Source: Streptomyces sp. CGMCC 4.7035 (lineage in GTDB: Bacteria > Actinomycetota > Actinomycetes > Streptomycetales > Streptomycetaceae). Taken from it: 64,000 nt of DNA. The DNA lies in contig NZ_CP134053.1 of NCBI RefSeq assembly GCF_031583065.1, positions 4,650,001 through 4,714,000 of the forward strand. Reading direction: 5' to 3'. The notes under the pieces are model-generated. The model saw nothing but the letters and a program-made list of their open reading frames with translations. It was not told the origin of the DNA and did not search any database. Shown here piece by piece: positions 7,129 to 16,873 of this stretch; within the stretch, counting starts at the first letter, position 1, and every line of letters starts with the position of its first letter. A program made the position numbers and the translations under genes.

Positions 7129-9312
7129 TCAGTCGGACGGTGTACGGGCCGGTGCGGGACGGAGATCGGGCGTGGGGGGCGGGTCGTCGCCCTCCCGGAG
7201 GCCGTGGCGGGCGTAGAAGCGCCGCAGGGGCGCCGGCGCCCACCAGTTCGCGTTGCCGAGCAGGCGCATCGTGGCCGGTACCAGCAGCGCCCGGACGATC
7301 GTCGCGTCCACCAGGACGGCGATGAGCATCGCCACCCCGATCAGCTTGATGAACGTGATTCCGGAGATGGAGAACAGCCCGATCACGACCAGGATGAGCA
7401 GCGCCGCGCTGGTGATGACCCGGCCGCTGCGCTGCAGCCCGACCGCGACCGCCGCGGTGTTGTCGCCGGTCCGGTCGTACTCTTCGCGGATCCGGGACAT
7501 CAGGAAGACCTCGTAGTCCATAGACAGCCCGAACACGACCGCGAGGACCAGGATCGGCTGGGTCGCCTCCAGCGTCCCGGTGGAGGTGAAGTCCAACAGG
7601 CCGGACAGATGGCCGTCCTGGAAGATCAGGACCAGTGCGCCGAACGAGGCGCCGAGCGACAGGATGTTCATCACGATCGCCTTGATCGGCAGCACGACGG
7701 AGCCGAAGGCGAGGAACAGCAGGACGAAGCCGGCGCCGCCGATGATCAGCGCCATCCAGGGCAGCAGATCGCCCACGGCGTCGAGTTGGTCGGCCAGCTG
7801 CGCGGTCTGGCCACCCACCAGCGCCTCACCGCCCGGTGGTGCCGGTACGGCCCGGATCCGGCTCACGAGATCCCGCGCCCGGGGCGATATGGGGTCGCCC
7901 TGGTACATGATCGTGACCCGGGCGACGTCGCCGGACCGACCCGTGACCTCGGCTCCGGACACCCCGTCGACAGTCTGGACGGCGTCGACGTAGCGCTCCA
8001 GACCGGCCCGGTCCGACGAGGTCACGATCGCCTCGATGGGCACCTGACCGTTCCGGACGAAGTCCCGGTCGACGGTTTCCGAGACCACACGGCTCTCGGT
8101 ACCCGGCGGCAGCACCCTCGGGTCGATACCGCCGAACTCGACGCGCAGGAACGGCGCGGCGGCCAGCAACATGACCGTGAGCACCCCGGCCGCATAGATG
8201 ACCGGGCGGCGCATGATGCTGTGCGCGAGGCGGTACCAGAACCCGTGCGCGACCTCGTCCTGCGGGAGAGCCGGCGGCGGGCGGCGCAGCAGCCGTTGTA
8301 CCGAAAGTGCCTCGACCCGGGGGCCGAGCACGGCGAGCAGAGCGGGCAGCACGGTCAGTGCCGCGACCATCGCCACCAAGACCGCGGACAGACCGCCGAG
8401 GCCCATCGAGCGGAGGAAGGTCATCGGGAAGATCAGCAGTCCGGCCAACGAGACGGCGACGGTGACGCCGGAGACCGCGACCGTACGACCGGCGGTGGCC
8501 ATCGTGCGGGCGACGGCGTCCTCGACACCGAGCCCGCGGGCGATCTCCTCCCGGAACCGCCCGACCATGAACAGGCCGTAGTCGATCGCCAGGCCCAGCC
8601 CCAGAATCGTCACCACGTTGACCGAGAAGACCGAGACGTCGGTCAGGTAGGTCATCCCGCGCAGCGCGGTGAACGCTCCGAGGATGGCCAGAGCGCCGAT
8701 CGCGAGCGGCAGGCTCGCCGCGGCCACACTGCCGAAGACGACGACCAGGAGCACGAGCAGCACCGGTATGGAGATCGTCTCGGCGAAGGCGATGTCCGCC
8801 GCGACCCGCTCGCGGATGTCGCGGTCGACCGTGGTGGCGCCGCCGACCTGGGTCCGCAGGCCGGGCGCGGCCAGTTCGTCCTCGATCTCGTCCAGCGCTT
8901 CGCCGCGCCGCGCCTCATCGTCGCCGGCCAGGGTCAGCACCGCGTAGGTGGCGTGCCGGTCGTGGCTGACCAGGGCCGGGCTGCCGGCGCTCCAATAGGT
9001 GACGGTCCGGGTCACCACGTCGTGGGGAAGCGCCCGGAGCGTCTGCGTGACGGCTCGCCGGAACGCCGGGGCGTCGACTGTCGTGCTGGGGCTGGTGTAC
9101 AGGACCACCGCGTCGTTGCCGGTCCGGCCCAGCGTCGCCTCGGCACGTGCGGCCGCGCGCGAGCTCTGGCCGGCCGGGTCGTCGAACCCTCCGGTGGTCA
9201 GCGAGCCGAAGACCCGCGTACCCCAGATGCCGCCGAACGCCAGGAAGGCCGCGGCCAGGCCGATCACCCACCACCGTCGGCCGACCATCGTCCGCCCCCA
9301 CCTCTCGAACAT
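7129..9312 (-). CDS. MMPL-family RND-type transporter
   Basis: A 727-residue inner-membrane exporter of the MMPL family, which moves lipids, polyketides or other hydrophobic products. The start MFERWGRTMVGRRWWVIG is fixed by AGGAGGGG just upstream; an open extension to 9588 is antisense to other coding sequence and was not used. It has the two-fold RND layout: one TM, a periplasmic domain, TM2-6 with GLGLAIDYGLFMVGRFREE, a second periplasmic domain, then TM8-12 with VFGLSMDYEVFLMSRIREEY. The DY pairs are the proton-relay residues of the family. It lies 35 nt after the Tat-type hydrolase gene and 37 nt before the MFS gene. Confidence 0.9.
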   Translation of the reverse strand: MFERWGRTMVGRRWWVIGLAAAFLAFGGIWGTRVFGSLTTGGFDDPAGQSSRAAARAEATLGRTGNDAVVLYTSPSTTVDAPAFRRAVTQTLRALPHDVVTRTVTYWSAGSPALVSHDRHATYAVLTLAGDDEARRGEALDEIEDELAAPGLRTQVGGATTVDRDIRERVAADIAFAETISIPVLLVLLVVVFGSVAAASLPLAIGALAILGAFTALRGMTYLTDVSVFSVNVVTILGLGLAIDYGLFMVGRFREEIARGLGVEDAVARTMATAGRTVAVSGVTVAVSLAGLLIFPMTFLRSMGLGGLSAVLVAMVAALTVLPALLAVLGPRVEALSVQRLLRRPPPALPQDEVAHGFWYRLAHSIMRRPVIYAAGVLTVMLLAAAPFLRVEFGGIDPRVLPPGTESRVVSETVDRDFVRNGQVPIEAIVTSSDRAGLERYVDAVQTVDGVSGAEVTGRSGDVARVTIMYQGDPISPRARDLVSRIRAVPAPPGGEALVGGQTAQLADQLDAVGDLLPWMALIIGGAGFVLLFLAFGSVVLPIKAIVMNILSLGASFGALVLIFQDGHLSGLLDFTSTGTLEATQPILVLAVVFGLSMDYEVFLMSRIREEYDRTGDNTAAVAVGLQRSGRVITSAALLILVVIGLFSISGITFIKLIGVAMLIAVLVDATIVRALLVPATMRLLGNANWWAPAPLRRFYARHGLREGDDPPPTPDLRPAPARTPSD

Positions 9313-9347
9313 CGCCGTCCCCTCCTGGCTTCGTCGGCTCGGTGGTG

Positions 9348-10145
9348 TCAGCGCGTGGCGCGCTTGATGAGGGCGGCCGTCGCCGCGGGCCGCGCGATCA
9401 TCGCGACGTGCGAGGTGTCGGCCTCGAAGGTGTGCGCGCCGGCCCGGCGCGCCATGAACCGCTGGGCCGCCGGGGGCAGCACCTGGTCGTCGCGGCCCAC
9501 GAGGTACCAGGACGGAACGGTCTTCCAGGCCGGGGCGCCGGACGGCTCCCCGAGGGTGCGCACGTCCGCCGGCCGCTGGCCGGCCCACATCAGCTCGGTG
9601 GTCGCCTTCGGCAGGTCCCCGGCGAACACGTCGTGGAAGAGCTCCTTCTTGATGTAGCCGTCGACGAGACCCTCACCGTAGGGACGGAAGTCCAGCGCCT
9701 CCTCGCTGAGCCTGCTTCCCGGGTACTTCGTCTGCAGGCCCAGCAGCGTCTCCCCCTGATCGGGCACGAACGCGGCCACGTAGACCAGCGCCTTCACGTT
9801 CGCGTTGCCGGTCGCGGCGTTCGTGACGACGATCCCGCCGTAGGAGTGCGCGACGAGGACGAGCGGGCCGCTGAGGGTCGCGAGGATGCCGGCGAGATAG
9901 GCGGAGTCGGAGGCCACGCCGCGCAGCGGGTTGGGCGGTGCGATGACCGGATAGCCGTCGCGGATGAGCCGGGAGGCGACCCCGTTCCAGCCGGAGGCGT
10001 CGGCGAACGCGCCGTGCACGAGTACCACGGTGGGCTTCTGGCCGCTGCCGCTTCCGGTGTGTGCCTGCGCGGCGGGCGCGTCGAGCGCGGCGCCCACCAC
10101 GACCGCGGCGGATCCGGCCAACAGCCCCCGGCGAGTTGTCGTCAT
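9348..10145 (-). CDS. Exported alpha/beta hydrolase (Tat-type signal)
   Basis: A 265-residue serine hydrolase. It opens MTTTRRGLLAGSAAVVVGAA, a twin-arginine-like leader ending near AQAHT, so it is probably exported. The alpha/beta core has VVLVHGAFADASGWNGVA, nucleophile elbow AHSYGG, acid loop VGRDDQVLPP and the His in TSHVAMIARP. It resembles the EstC/salicylate-esterase-like hydrolases of actinobacteria. The gene at 24570-25289 encodes a cytosolic paralogue with the same HGAFAD, HSYGG and PPNPLRG-type motifs. It is first in the minus-strand group with MMPL, MFS and TrxR-like genes. Confidence 0.87.
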   Translation of the reverse strand: MTTTRRGLLAGSAAVVVGAALDAPAAQAHTGSGSGQKPTVVLVHGAFADASGWNGVASRLIRDGYPVIAPPNPLRGVASDSAYLAGILATLSGPLVLVAHSYGGIVVTNAATGNANVKALVYVAAFVPDQGETLLGLQTKYPGSRLSEEALDFRPYGEGLVDGYIKKELFHDVFAGDLPKATTELMWAGQRPADVRTLGEPSGAPAWKTVPSWYLVGRDDQVLPPAAQRFMARRAGAHTFEADTSHVAMIARPAATAALIKRATR

Positions 10146-10469
10146 CGATGTATAACCCTTCGGTATCCGGTGTTCTCAGTGGTGACCGCGGGTCAGCGTA
10201 GAACCGGTTACTTGACGAGCACTGAACAGAAATCCGGGCGCCCGCCGGGGGCCGGTTCACCATCGGTTCCGTTGTTGTCAAGCACGTCGAAAAGCCGGAA
10301 TAGGCGTCGGTGAAATGCCCGCCGACGAAATTGAGTGACACGCACTGAGCTGTTTCAGAGGCCGGTAAGCCACGTGAACATGCCCTGCTCGGGCTCGATC
10401 AGCCAGGATCTGCCGGTAGGCCGGATGGCCGGCAGCCTCGCGCCGACGGCGTCGGCGGGGACGGCTCAG
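10146..10469. other. Non-coding stretch upstream of the hydrolase operon
   Basis: No gene is visible. The part next to 10145 must carry the promoter of the hydrolase-MMPL-MFS-reductase group. TTGACGAGCAC (about 10212) and TTGTCAAGCACG (about 10275) look like spaced half-sites but are not a clean dyad. The far end merges into the transposase fragment. Confidence 0.4.
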
Positions 10470-10737
10470 GCAGCGCCGGCAGGGTCTTGCGGGTGATCCG
10501 GGCCTGGGCAGGTCGTGGGGGAGGCAGTCCCACTGGCAGCGGTACGGGACCGGTAGAGCAGGGCGTTGAGGATCTCCCGCATCTCGTAGGCGTCCTGGTG
10601 GCCGGTGACAGGGGATGCTGAGCCTTCCAGGAGGCGATGACGGGCTCGATCAGGGGCCACCGCTCGTCGGACAAGTTGCTCTTGTAGCGCCGAGGGCGGT
10701 CGTTCGGCGCGCGTTCGCCGGCCGTTCCCTGGCACAT
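10470..10737 (-). pseudogene. IS5-family transposase N-terminal fragment, frameshifted
   Basis: It begins at ATG 10737 and soon reads RRYKSNLSDERWPLIEPVIA, the conserved start of Streptomyces IS5-family transposases. A frame change follows SWKAQHP; the neighbouring frame continues VTGHQDAYEMREILNALLYR, and a further change yields CQWD-type sequence. About 80 codons remain without the DDE core, so it is inactive. Confidence 0.72.
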
Positions 10738-10782
10738 GCTCCGCCTCCCGCACGGCAGTTCCGGCGGGGGAAGCGGGCGGCG

Positions 10783-12138
10783 TCACCCCACTGCTTCCTC
10801 CTGGGCGACGGCACGCGGCGCCGCAGTGTGGGCGCGCTTGTCCAAGGTGTACCGGCGTTGCAGCGCGATGGCGATCGTCATGAGCACGGCCGGCACCAAG
10901 GTGAAGCCGTAGCGAACGGCCGCCTGCGCGCCGGAAGACTGCGTGGTGTGCTCGCCCGCGGTACTGGCCACGAACCCGCCCGCGGCCAGGCAGGCCGAGT
11001 ACACGTACGGCCCCAACGCACCGCCGGTGGCCTCGGCGGCGGTCCACACGCCGGTGTAACTGCCCGCACTGGCGGTACCGGCCGGCCCGGCGGCGGCGAT
11101 GACGTCGGGCACCATCGACAGCGGCATCAGTTGCATCGCGGCGAACGCGACGCCCAGCACCGCCACGGCTGCGATCAGCAGGGGCAGGCCGGCCGCGGCG
11201 CCCAGGGCCAGCACCAGCGAGCCGGCCACGAAGGCGGCCTGGGCGGCGAGCAGGCTGCGCTGCTTGCCGAGCCGCCGGGCCACCAGTACCCACAGGGGCG
11301 TGGTCAGGACCGCCGGCGCCATGAACGCCGCGATGAGCACGGTCGTGAGCGCGGAGCGGCCCAGCTCGTACTCGGCGAAGTACGGCATGGCGGCCAGTAC
11401 CAGTTTCATCGTGATCGCGACGGTCAGATAGGACGCGGTCAGCGCACGGAACTGCCGGTCGCGCAGCGCCACCAGCAGCCCGCCCCGGTGCCCCGGCTCG
11501 GCCGGGGTGCCCGGCGCAGCCCCGTTGAGGCGGGCGACGCCGGTGATGCCGACCAGCATCGCCGCAAGCATGACCGCGCCGAGCAGCAGAGCCATTCTCG
11601 TGTAATCGCCGACGTCCGGATCGTCGCCGGCGACCACCGGCGCGGCCACGCCGGCGAGCAGGACGCTCACGGTGATCACGACATTGCGGTAGCCCATGAG
11701 GCGGGTCCGCTCGTGGTAGCCGATGCCCAGGTCGGCCGGTGTGGCGAGGTAGGAGACCTGGTAGCACGAGTAGAGCAGTTTGCCGGCGACCAGCGCCACC
11801 GCGACCCATATCGCGGCGGTTGTCCCGTGCAGGTCCGACGGCACGGCGAACACGGCCACGAAGGCGAGCACCACGGCGCAGCCGGCCACCATCAGTTGCC
11901 GGCGGTGGCCGCGGCCGGCCAGGTTGGCATCGGAGATCCGGCCCACCCACGGGCGCACCACGATGTCGGCGACATTCGGCAGCAGCAGCGCGAGGCCGGC
12001 CGTCTGCGGCGGCACGGCCAGGACGTCGGTCAGGAAGTACAGCAGGAAGATGCCGGGCACGGTGACCCAGATGCCCATGCCGATCGAACCGGCGGCGAAC
12101 GGGGCAAGTGCGCGGAGGGGGAGCCGAGCGTTGGTCAT
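10783..12138 (-). CDS. MelB/GPH-type MFS symporter
   Basis: A 451-residue, 12-TM cation-coupled symporter-like protein of the GPH/MelB branch. The start MTNARLPLRALAPFAAGS has GGAAGG upstream. Features are a first-helix GSIGMGIWVTVPGIFLLYFL, the loop RPWVGRISDANLAGRGHRR, and the cytoplasmic loop YHERTRLMGYRNV. The best-known relatives carry sugars or glycosides, but distant actinobacterial members sit in natural-product clusters. It lies 53 nt after the aminotransferase gene, in one transcription unit with SARP regulator 1. Confidence 0.83.
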   Translation of the reverse strand: MTNARLPLRALAPFAAGSIGMGIWVTVPGIFLLYFLTDVLAVPPQTAGLALLLPNVADIVVRPWVGRISDANLAGRGHRRQLMVAGCAVVLAFVAVFAVPSDLHGTTAAIWVAVALVAGKLLYSCYQVSYLATPADLGIGYHERTRLMGYRNVVITVSVLLAGVAAPVVAGDDPDVGDYTRMALLLGAVMLAAMLVGITGVARLNGAAPGTPAEPGHRGGLLVALRDRQFRALTASYLTVAITMKLVLAAMPYFAEYELGRSALTTVLIAAFMAPAVLTTPLWVLVARRLGKQRSLLAAQAAFVAGSLVLALGAAAGLPLLIAAVAVLGVAFAAMQLMPLSMVPDVIAAAGPAGTASAGSYTGVWTAAEATGGALGPYVYSACLAAGGFVASTAGEHTTQSSGAQAAVRYGFTLVPAVLMTIAIALQRRYTLDKRAHTAAPRAVAQEEAVG

Positions 12139-12191
12139 GAGCCGCCTTCCGGGAATCCACCACAGGGGACTGTCGTTGCTCGCTTGCGTTC

Positions 12192-13388
12192 TCAGAAGGC
12201 CAGGGCCAGTCGGCGTACGGCCTCCCGCAGTTCTTCCGGAGTGCGGTCGCTGTAGGCGAACCGCAGGTGGCGGGCCGAAGACCGCCGCCGGGGGTCCGCC
12301 GCGAAGAACTCGCCCGGCTGGTAGATCACGCCGTGGGCGGCCGCCCGCCGAAACAGCGCTGCGGGGTCCACAGCGTCGTCGGTGAGCCGCGGCCAGAGGA
12401 ACAGCCCGCCTTCGGGGGCCACGACGTGGAGGGCGCCCGGGAGTTGTTCCCGCAGGGCGTCGATCAGCACGCCGGCGCGTTCTTGGTACAGCGCGGTGGC
12501 GCCGCGCACGATCCCGTCGAACCATTCGGCGTCGTCGGTGAGCAGCCGTTCGATGATCGCCTGGGTCACCGAGGATGTGTGGACGTCGAGGCGGTTGCGC
12601 AGCCGGATCACCGGGTCCACGAGGTGGTCCGGCAGAACCAGCCAGCCCACGCGCCAGCCGGGGCCGAGGGTCTTGGTGAAGGTGTTGACGTGGATCGCCC
12701 GATCCGACTGGTTGAAGACCGCGACACCCTGGTCCTGGCCGCCGAAGCGCAGTTCGCGGTACGGATTGTCGACGATCACGTAGAAGCCGTACCGCTCGGC
12801 GAGCTCGATCAGTGCCTGCCGCTTCGGCGCCGAGAGACTGACCTGGGCAGGGTTGTGGAAGTCGGGCACGGTGTAGGCCGCGGCGATCCGGGCGCCGGTG
12901 GCGAGCCGCCGGGCGAGGTGCTCGACATCGAAGCCGTCGGCCACGACCGGTACCGGCAGGATCCGCGTCGTCGAGACCTCCAGGGCCCAAAGGAAACCCG
13001 GGAACACCGGATCGTCCACCGCGACGGTGGCACCCCGCTCGACTACGGTCAGCACCGCCAGCGCGAGGCCGTGCATGCCGCCGTTCGTCACCACGATCCG
13101 GCTCGGGTCGACGCCCTCCCGTTTTGCGATCCAGTCGCACAGCGCGGCGGATCCGCGCGTCGGCGCATACTGCAGGCTCGCGACCGCGGCGTCGGGGGCC
13201 TGCCACAGCTGCGCCGATGCCTTCCCGATCGCCTCGACCGGCAAAGCCGCGGGCGCGGGGATGCCACCCAGCAGGCGAATCGTTCCGGGGGCAGGGGCGG
13301 CCAGGCTGGCGTCGACGAAGCCCTTCGGCGCCGAGAGCCCACGGGCCAGGGCCGTCAGCCCGCTCTGTTCCTCAGGGCCTGCGGTCAT
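12192..13388 (-). CDS. PLP-dependent aminotransferase, fold type I (LysN/MocR-C-like)
   Basis: A 398-residue fold-type-I aminotransferase. Visible motifs are TNGGMHGLALAVLTVVERG for the cofactor-phosphate loop, YTVPDFHNPAQVSLS, the Asp/Tyr block VIVDNPYREL, and the Schiff-base lysine in TFTKTLGPGWRVGW. The C-terminus carries LRFAYS, whose Arg binds the substrate carboxylate. This set fits alpha-aminoadipate or aromatic aminotransferases of the LysN type; no MocR HTH is present. The start overlaps the stop of SARP regulator 1 (13385-13388, ATGA), so translation is coupled. It probably supplies an amino or keto acid to the pathway of the block (inference). Confidence 0.88.
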   Translation of the reverse strand: MTAGPEEQSGLTALARGLSAPKGFVDASLAAPAPGTIRLLGGIPAPAALPVEAIGKASAQLWQAPDAAVASLQYAPTRGSAALCDWIAKREGVDPSRIVVTNGGMHGLALAVLTVVERGATVAVDDPVFPGFLWALEVSTTRILPVPVVADGFDVEHLARRLATGARIAAAYTVPDFHNPAQVSLSAPKRQALIELAERYGFYVIVDNPYRELRFGGQDQGVAVFNQSDRAIHVNTFTKTLGPGWRVGWLVLPDHLVDPVIRLRNRLDVHTSSVTQAIIERLLTDDAEWFDGIVRGATALYQERAGVLIDALREQLPGALHVVAPEGGLFLWPRLTDDAVDPAALFRRAAAHGVIYQPGEFFAADPRRRSSARHLRFAYSDRTPEELREAVRRLALAF

Positions 13389-16300
13389 GCGTTGCCTCCA
13401 AGTCCTGAGAGGAGTCGTTCGGCGCGTCGCGCGAACAGGTGCGCCTCACATGCGGTGGATTGCGTGTAGGCCCGTTCGGCGGCGGCCCTAACAGCGGTGA
13501 GGGGTACACCGCGGGCCTGCAGCAGGCGCGCCTTCAGCAGCAGGAGCAGCCCTTCGGCGTAACGCTGGCCGTAGTCCCACATCGCCTGGTCGGCTCGGTC
13601 GAGAGCGGCGTCGGCCCGATCGGGCAATCCGGCTGCCAGCCACATCTCGGCGATCAGTGCGTAGTGGTAGGCGATGCCCCATTGCGGCGGATGGAGCAGG
13701 TTGGCGACCAGGAGTTCCTCGGCCTCGGCCGCGGCGCCGGCCGGATCCTCGCCGGTGAGGGCGCGTGCCCAGCACCAGCTCTGCCGTATGTAGTGGTCGA
13801 TCTGGGCGCGGAGACGGGCGAGGCCGGCGGCGACCCACCGCTCGCCGGCTCGCCGTGCCGCTTCGGCGTCCCCGGCCATGGAAGCGATCATGGTCGTGTA
13901 GTAGACCCAGACCGAGGCCGCGTACGGGTCCCCCGGAGTGTCCCAGGTGTCGACGAAAGCCAGCGCCGCGTCGACATCACCGTGCAGCGCGGTCATGACT
14001 GCCCGCCAGCCGGGCCCTTCCCCGGGAATGCTGCCATCCCTCCGGAGCGGTGTCTCTTCGTCCGGGGCGACGGTGCCGCCGGCAGCGGCGACATCCTCCT
14101 TGATGAAGGACCGGTACGCCTCGCCGATGTTGCCGATGTCCCACTGATGCAGGCCCCAGGCCTGCCGGCCGTAGCGTCGGACGGCCGGATCGGAGGACAC
14201 CTGACCGAGCTCGTGCATGCGGCGGGCCAACTGCCCGCGGCCCTTCTCGATGGAGGTGTAGGCACCCATCAGACGGATGAAGAGGAAGTCGGCGGCCTCC
14301 GCCTCCCGGCCGAGGGTGCGGGCCAGGTATTCGGCCCGCTCCAGCAGATCGAATGTCGAGGCGTCGTACCCCGACTGTCGTCTGACGACGATGGCGAGCA
14401 GCGTGAGGGCGGAGAACTCCAGCTCCATGAGTCCGGAAGCCCGGGTGACCTGTATGGCGGAGCGCAGCTGCCGATTGGCGGACTCGAAGGCAAGTTTGGC
14501 TGCCGCACGGCGCCCGGCGCGGATCAGCGCCTCCGCCGTGCGAACGGGCTCGGCGAGGGGGCCGGCGGCCCACAGGTGGTATGCGAGGCGTTCGGCGACG
14601 TCCTCGTCGTCGGCATGGATCTGTTCGAGCGCGTCCGCGACGCGCAGATGCAGCTGGGTGACCTGCTGTTTCGTCGCGGTCTCGGAGACCGACTCGCGCA
14701 CCAGGTCGTGCGCGAAGCGGAGCGAGGACGGGTCGTGCGGCCCGGGTTCGAGCAGCCCGAGCGTATGCAGCGGTTCCAGGTGATGGAGACAGTCCGCGAC
14801 GTCCACACCGGTGGCGCGGGACAGCAGTCTGAGGTCGACGTCGCGGCCGATGAGCGCGGCCACGTGCAGCAGGTCGCGGGCGCGGTCGTCGAGCCCGGCC
14901 ATCCGGTCGCGGACGACGTCATGGACGGTGGAGGGGACCCTGGCCGAGGCGGAGGTGTCGCCGTCGCCGATCGCGCCGTTCCCGCTGAGGAGCCGGGACA
15001 GTTCGCGGACGAAGAACGGATTGCCGGAGGTACGGGCGTGGATGGCGCGGGCGACGTCGTCGCCGGGATCCTGGCCGGCTTCGTGGCGGATGAGTGCGGC
15101 CACGTCGGCCGGACCGAGCGGGCCGAGCCGGAACCTCCGATGACCGGGCCGCCGGCTGGCAGCGGCCAGCACCCGGGAGAGGCCCGGGCTGAGTGTGGGT
15201 GCGCGGTCGCGTAGCGCGCCGATGATCGCGGTGCCCTGGGGCAGCCGCCCCGCCAGGTGCTGCAACAACTGCAGGGAGGTGGCGTCGGCCCATTGGAGGT
15301 CATCGAGTATCAGGAGGATCGGCCGCCGCGCCGACGCTTGTCCGACCAGGGCGACGACCTGTTCGAACAGCCGGAACTGGGCGTTGCCGTCGGGGAGTTC
15401 CCGGGTCGCGTGGTCCCGCGCCGCAAGGAGGCTTCCCAGCCCGCCGGTGAGCCACTGTTCGCTCGCCGGAGCGGGCAGACTGCGGACGACCTGGCTCAGG
15501 GCCTGCTCCCACGGCCACATCGCCGGTGTCCCATCGCCCTCCAGGCAGGAGCCCCAGACGGTGAGTGCACCCAGCCGGCCCGCCACGGCGGCGGCCTCCT
15601 CCAGCAGCCGGGTCTTGCCTGCCCCCGGTTCGCCTTCGACGACGCCGATCGCGGTGTCGCCGGCGAGTGCGCGCTCCACGATGCGCCGCAGCGTGGCGAG
15701 TTCCTCGGTCCGGCCGATCAAGGTGGCCGCCGTGGTCCGCCCGATCTCCTCGTCCGCCTCCCGCACGAGCGGCGACGCCGGGGGCTGGGTGAGAATCCGC
15801 CGCTGTGCGTTCTCCAGCGCCGGACCCGGGTCGATGCCGAGCTCGTCGGCGAGCCGGTCGCGGACCTGACGAAACACCGACAGTGCCTCCGCCTGGCGTC
15901 CGGCAGCGCCGAGAACGCCGACGAGACCGGCAAGCACGGGTTCGTTGAACGGTGCCATCGATGCGGCCAGTTGCAGAGCCGCAAGCACCCGCTCCGGTTG
16001 CCTCATCGGCACGGCGAGCTCCGCCGCCGCCGTGCACGCGTCGTAGAACTCGTTGTTGAGTGCGGCGAAGACCGTCGTGGCGATTGTCCCGTCGGCGATG
16101 CCGTCGCCCGCCGGGCCGTGCCAGAGCCCGAGCGCTCCGACGTAGTGATCGAGGGCCACCTCGTGATCGTGCCGAGTCAGCGCGGCCCTGGCGGCATCGA
16201 CGCGTTCTCGGAAGGCGACGAGGTCCAGCGTGGCGGCGTCGGCGGCGAAAAGGTAGGAATTGCCGCGACGGTGGAGGAACGAGCCGGCTTCGCGAGCGGG

Positions 16301-16618
16301 CAGCAGAGGCTCGAGCAGCCGTCGCAACGTGCCGATGTACTTCTGAAGGACGTTCAAGGCGCTGGAGGGGACGGCATCACCCCAGATCAGGTCGATCAGC
16401 TCGCTCGTGCTGGTCGGCCTGCCGGCGCGGGCCAGCAACAGAGCCAGGAGGTACGCCTGTTGCCGTGGCCCGGCGCCCTGTTCGACACCGTCGCGCCAGA
16501 TCCGCAACGGGCCCAGGATCTGCAGATACGGCGAGCCTCTCCCGGCCGGCTGATCTTCACCGCCGGACCGGGCCGCAAGGACTGGCACCGCTGCACTCCT
16601 CGATCCCGGGGTGGACAC
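13385..16618 (-). CDS. AfsR/SARP-like regulator 1 (HTH-BTAD-AAA-TPR)
   Basis: A giant regulator of about 1077 residues. It has an OmpR-type winged HTH (LQILGPLRIWRDGVEQGAG, VLQKYIGTLRRLLEP), then a BTAD domain (VDAARAALTRHDHEVALDHY to ALENAQRRI). An AAA/STAND ATPase follows, with Walker A VEGEPGAGKTRLLEE and Walker B LLILDDLQWADA, and then a long alpha-helical TPR-like C-terminus. SARPs bind direct heptameric repeats and activate secondary-metabolite operons. The GTG at 16618 is chosen; the frame stays open to ATG 16726, which would add a low-complexity tail. It is divergent from the cupin gene and coupled to the aminotransferase. The paralogue is at 18173-21349. Confidence 0.88.
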   Translation of the reverse strand: MSTPGSRSAAVPVLAARSGGEDQPAGRGSPYLQILGPLRIWRDGVEQGAGPRQQAYLLALLLARAGRPTSTSELIDLIWGDAVPSSALNVLQKYIGTLRRLLEPLLPAREAGSFLHRRGNSYLFAADAATLDLVAFRERVDAARAALTRHDHEVALDHYVGALGLWHGPAGDGIADGTIATTVFAALNNEFYDACTAAAELAVPMRQPERVLAALQLAASMAPFNEPVLAGLVGVLGAAGRQAEALSVFRQVRDRLADELGIDPGPALENAQRRILTQPPASPLVREADEEIGRTTAATLIGRTEELATLRRIVERALAGDTAIGVVEGEPGAGKTRLLEEAAAVAGRLGALTVWGSCLEGDGTPAMWPWEQALSQVVRSLPAPASEQWLTGGLGSLLAARDHATRELPDGNAQFRLFEQVVALVGQASARRPILLILDDLQWADATSLQLLQHLAGRLPQGTAIIGALRDRAPTLSPGLSRVLAAASRRPGHRRFRLGPLGPADVAALIRHEAGQDPGDDVARAIHARTSGNPFFVRELSRLLSGNGAIGDGDTSASARVPSTVHDVVRDRMAGLDDRARDLLHVAALIGRDVDLRLLSRATGVDVADCLHHLEPLHTLGLLEPGPHDPSSLRFAHDLVRESVSETATKQQVTQLHLRVADALEQIHADDEDVAERLAYHLWAAGPLAEPVRTAEALIRAGRRAAAKLAFESANRQLRSAIQVTRASGLMELEFSALTLLAIVVRRQSGYDASTFDLLERAEYLARTLGREAEAADFLFIRLMGAYTSIEKGRGQLARRMHELGQVSSDPAVRRYGRQAWGLHQWDIGNIGEAYRSFIKEDVAAAGGTVAPDEETPLRRDGSIPGEGPGWRAVMTALHGDVDAALAFVDTWDTPGDPYAASVWVYYTTMIASMAGDAEAARRAGERWVAAGLARLRAQIDHYIRQSWCWARALTGEDPAGAAAEAEELLVANLLHPPQWGIAYHYALIAEMWLAAGLPDRADAALDRADQAMWDYGQRYAEGLLLLLKARLLQARGVPLTAVRAAAERAYTQSTACEAHLFARRAERLLSGLGGNA

Positions 16619-16767
16619 GACGCGATCTTCGTCGGCTTCGTGCGAGTGTACGTGGACCGGCCGGATTCCACCGCTGGGTGCGGCAAGGCTCGGCCATGCC
16701 TTCGCAGGTGCCGGCGGGCGGCCCACCTCAGCGCCGATGCCGAGACGGACTTTACGGACAGCGGAGC

Positions 16768-16783
16768 ACCGTCCACGGACGGT
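16768..16783. promoter_or_regulatory. Dyad in the SARP1-cupin divergent promoter region
   Basis: ACCGTCC-AC-GGACGGT is a perfect 7+7 inverted repeat between the divergent SARP1 and cupin starts. Partial repeats of GGAC occur just upstream (GACGGACTTTACGGACAG). It could be an operator for SARP1 itself or for another local regulator. There is no direct evidence of binding. Confidence 0.4.
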
Positions 16784-16873
16784 CCACTCTGCGTCAAGTG
16801 ACGGGCGCCAGTCTTTCGGTGTGCGGCGGCGTCAGTGCCTGCCGGGCTGCTTACAAGGGGAGGGACTCACCAT

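Noticed and set aside
9313..9588. N-terminal extension of the MMPL protein by 92 residues
   Set aside because: The extension is opposite the real C-terminal coding of the hydrolase gene or its gap, and a strong AGGAGGGG fixes the start at 9312.
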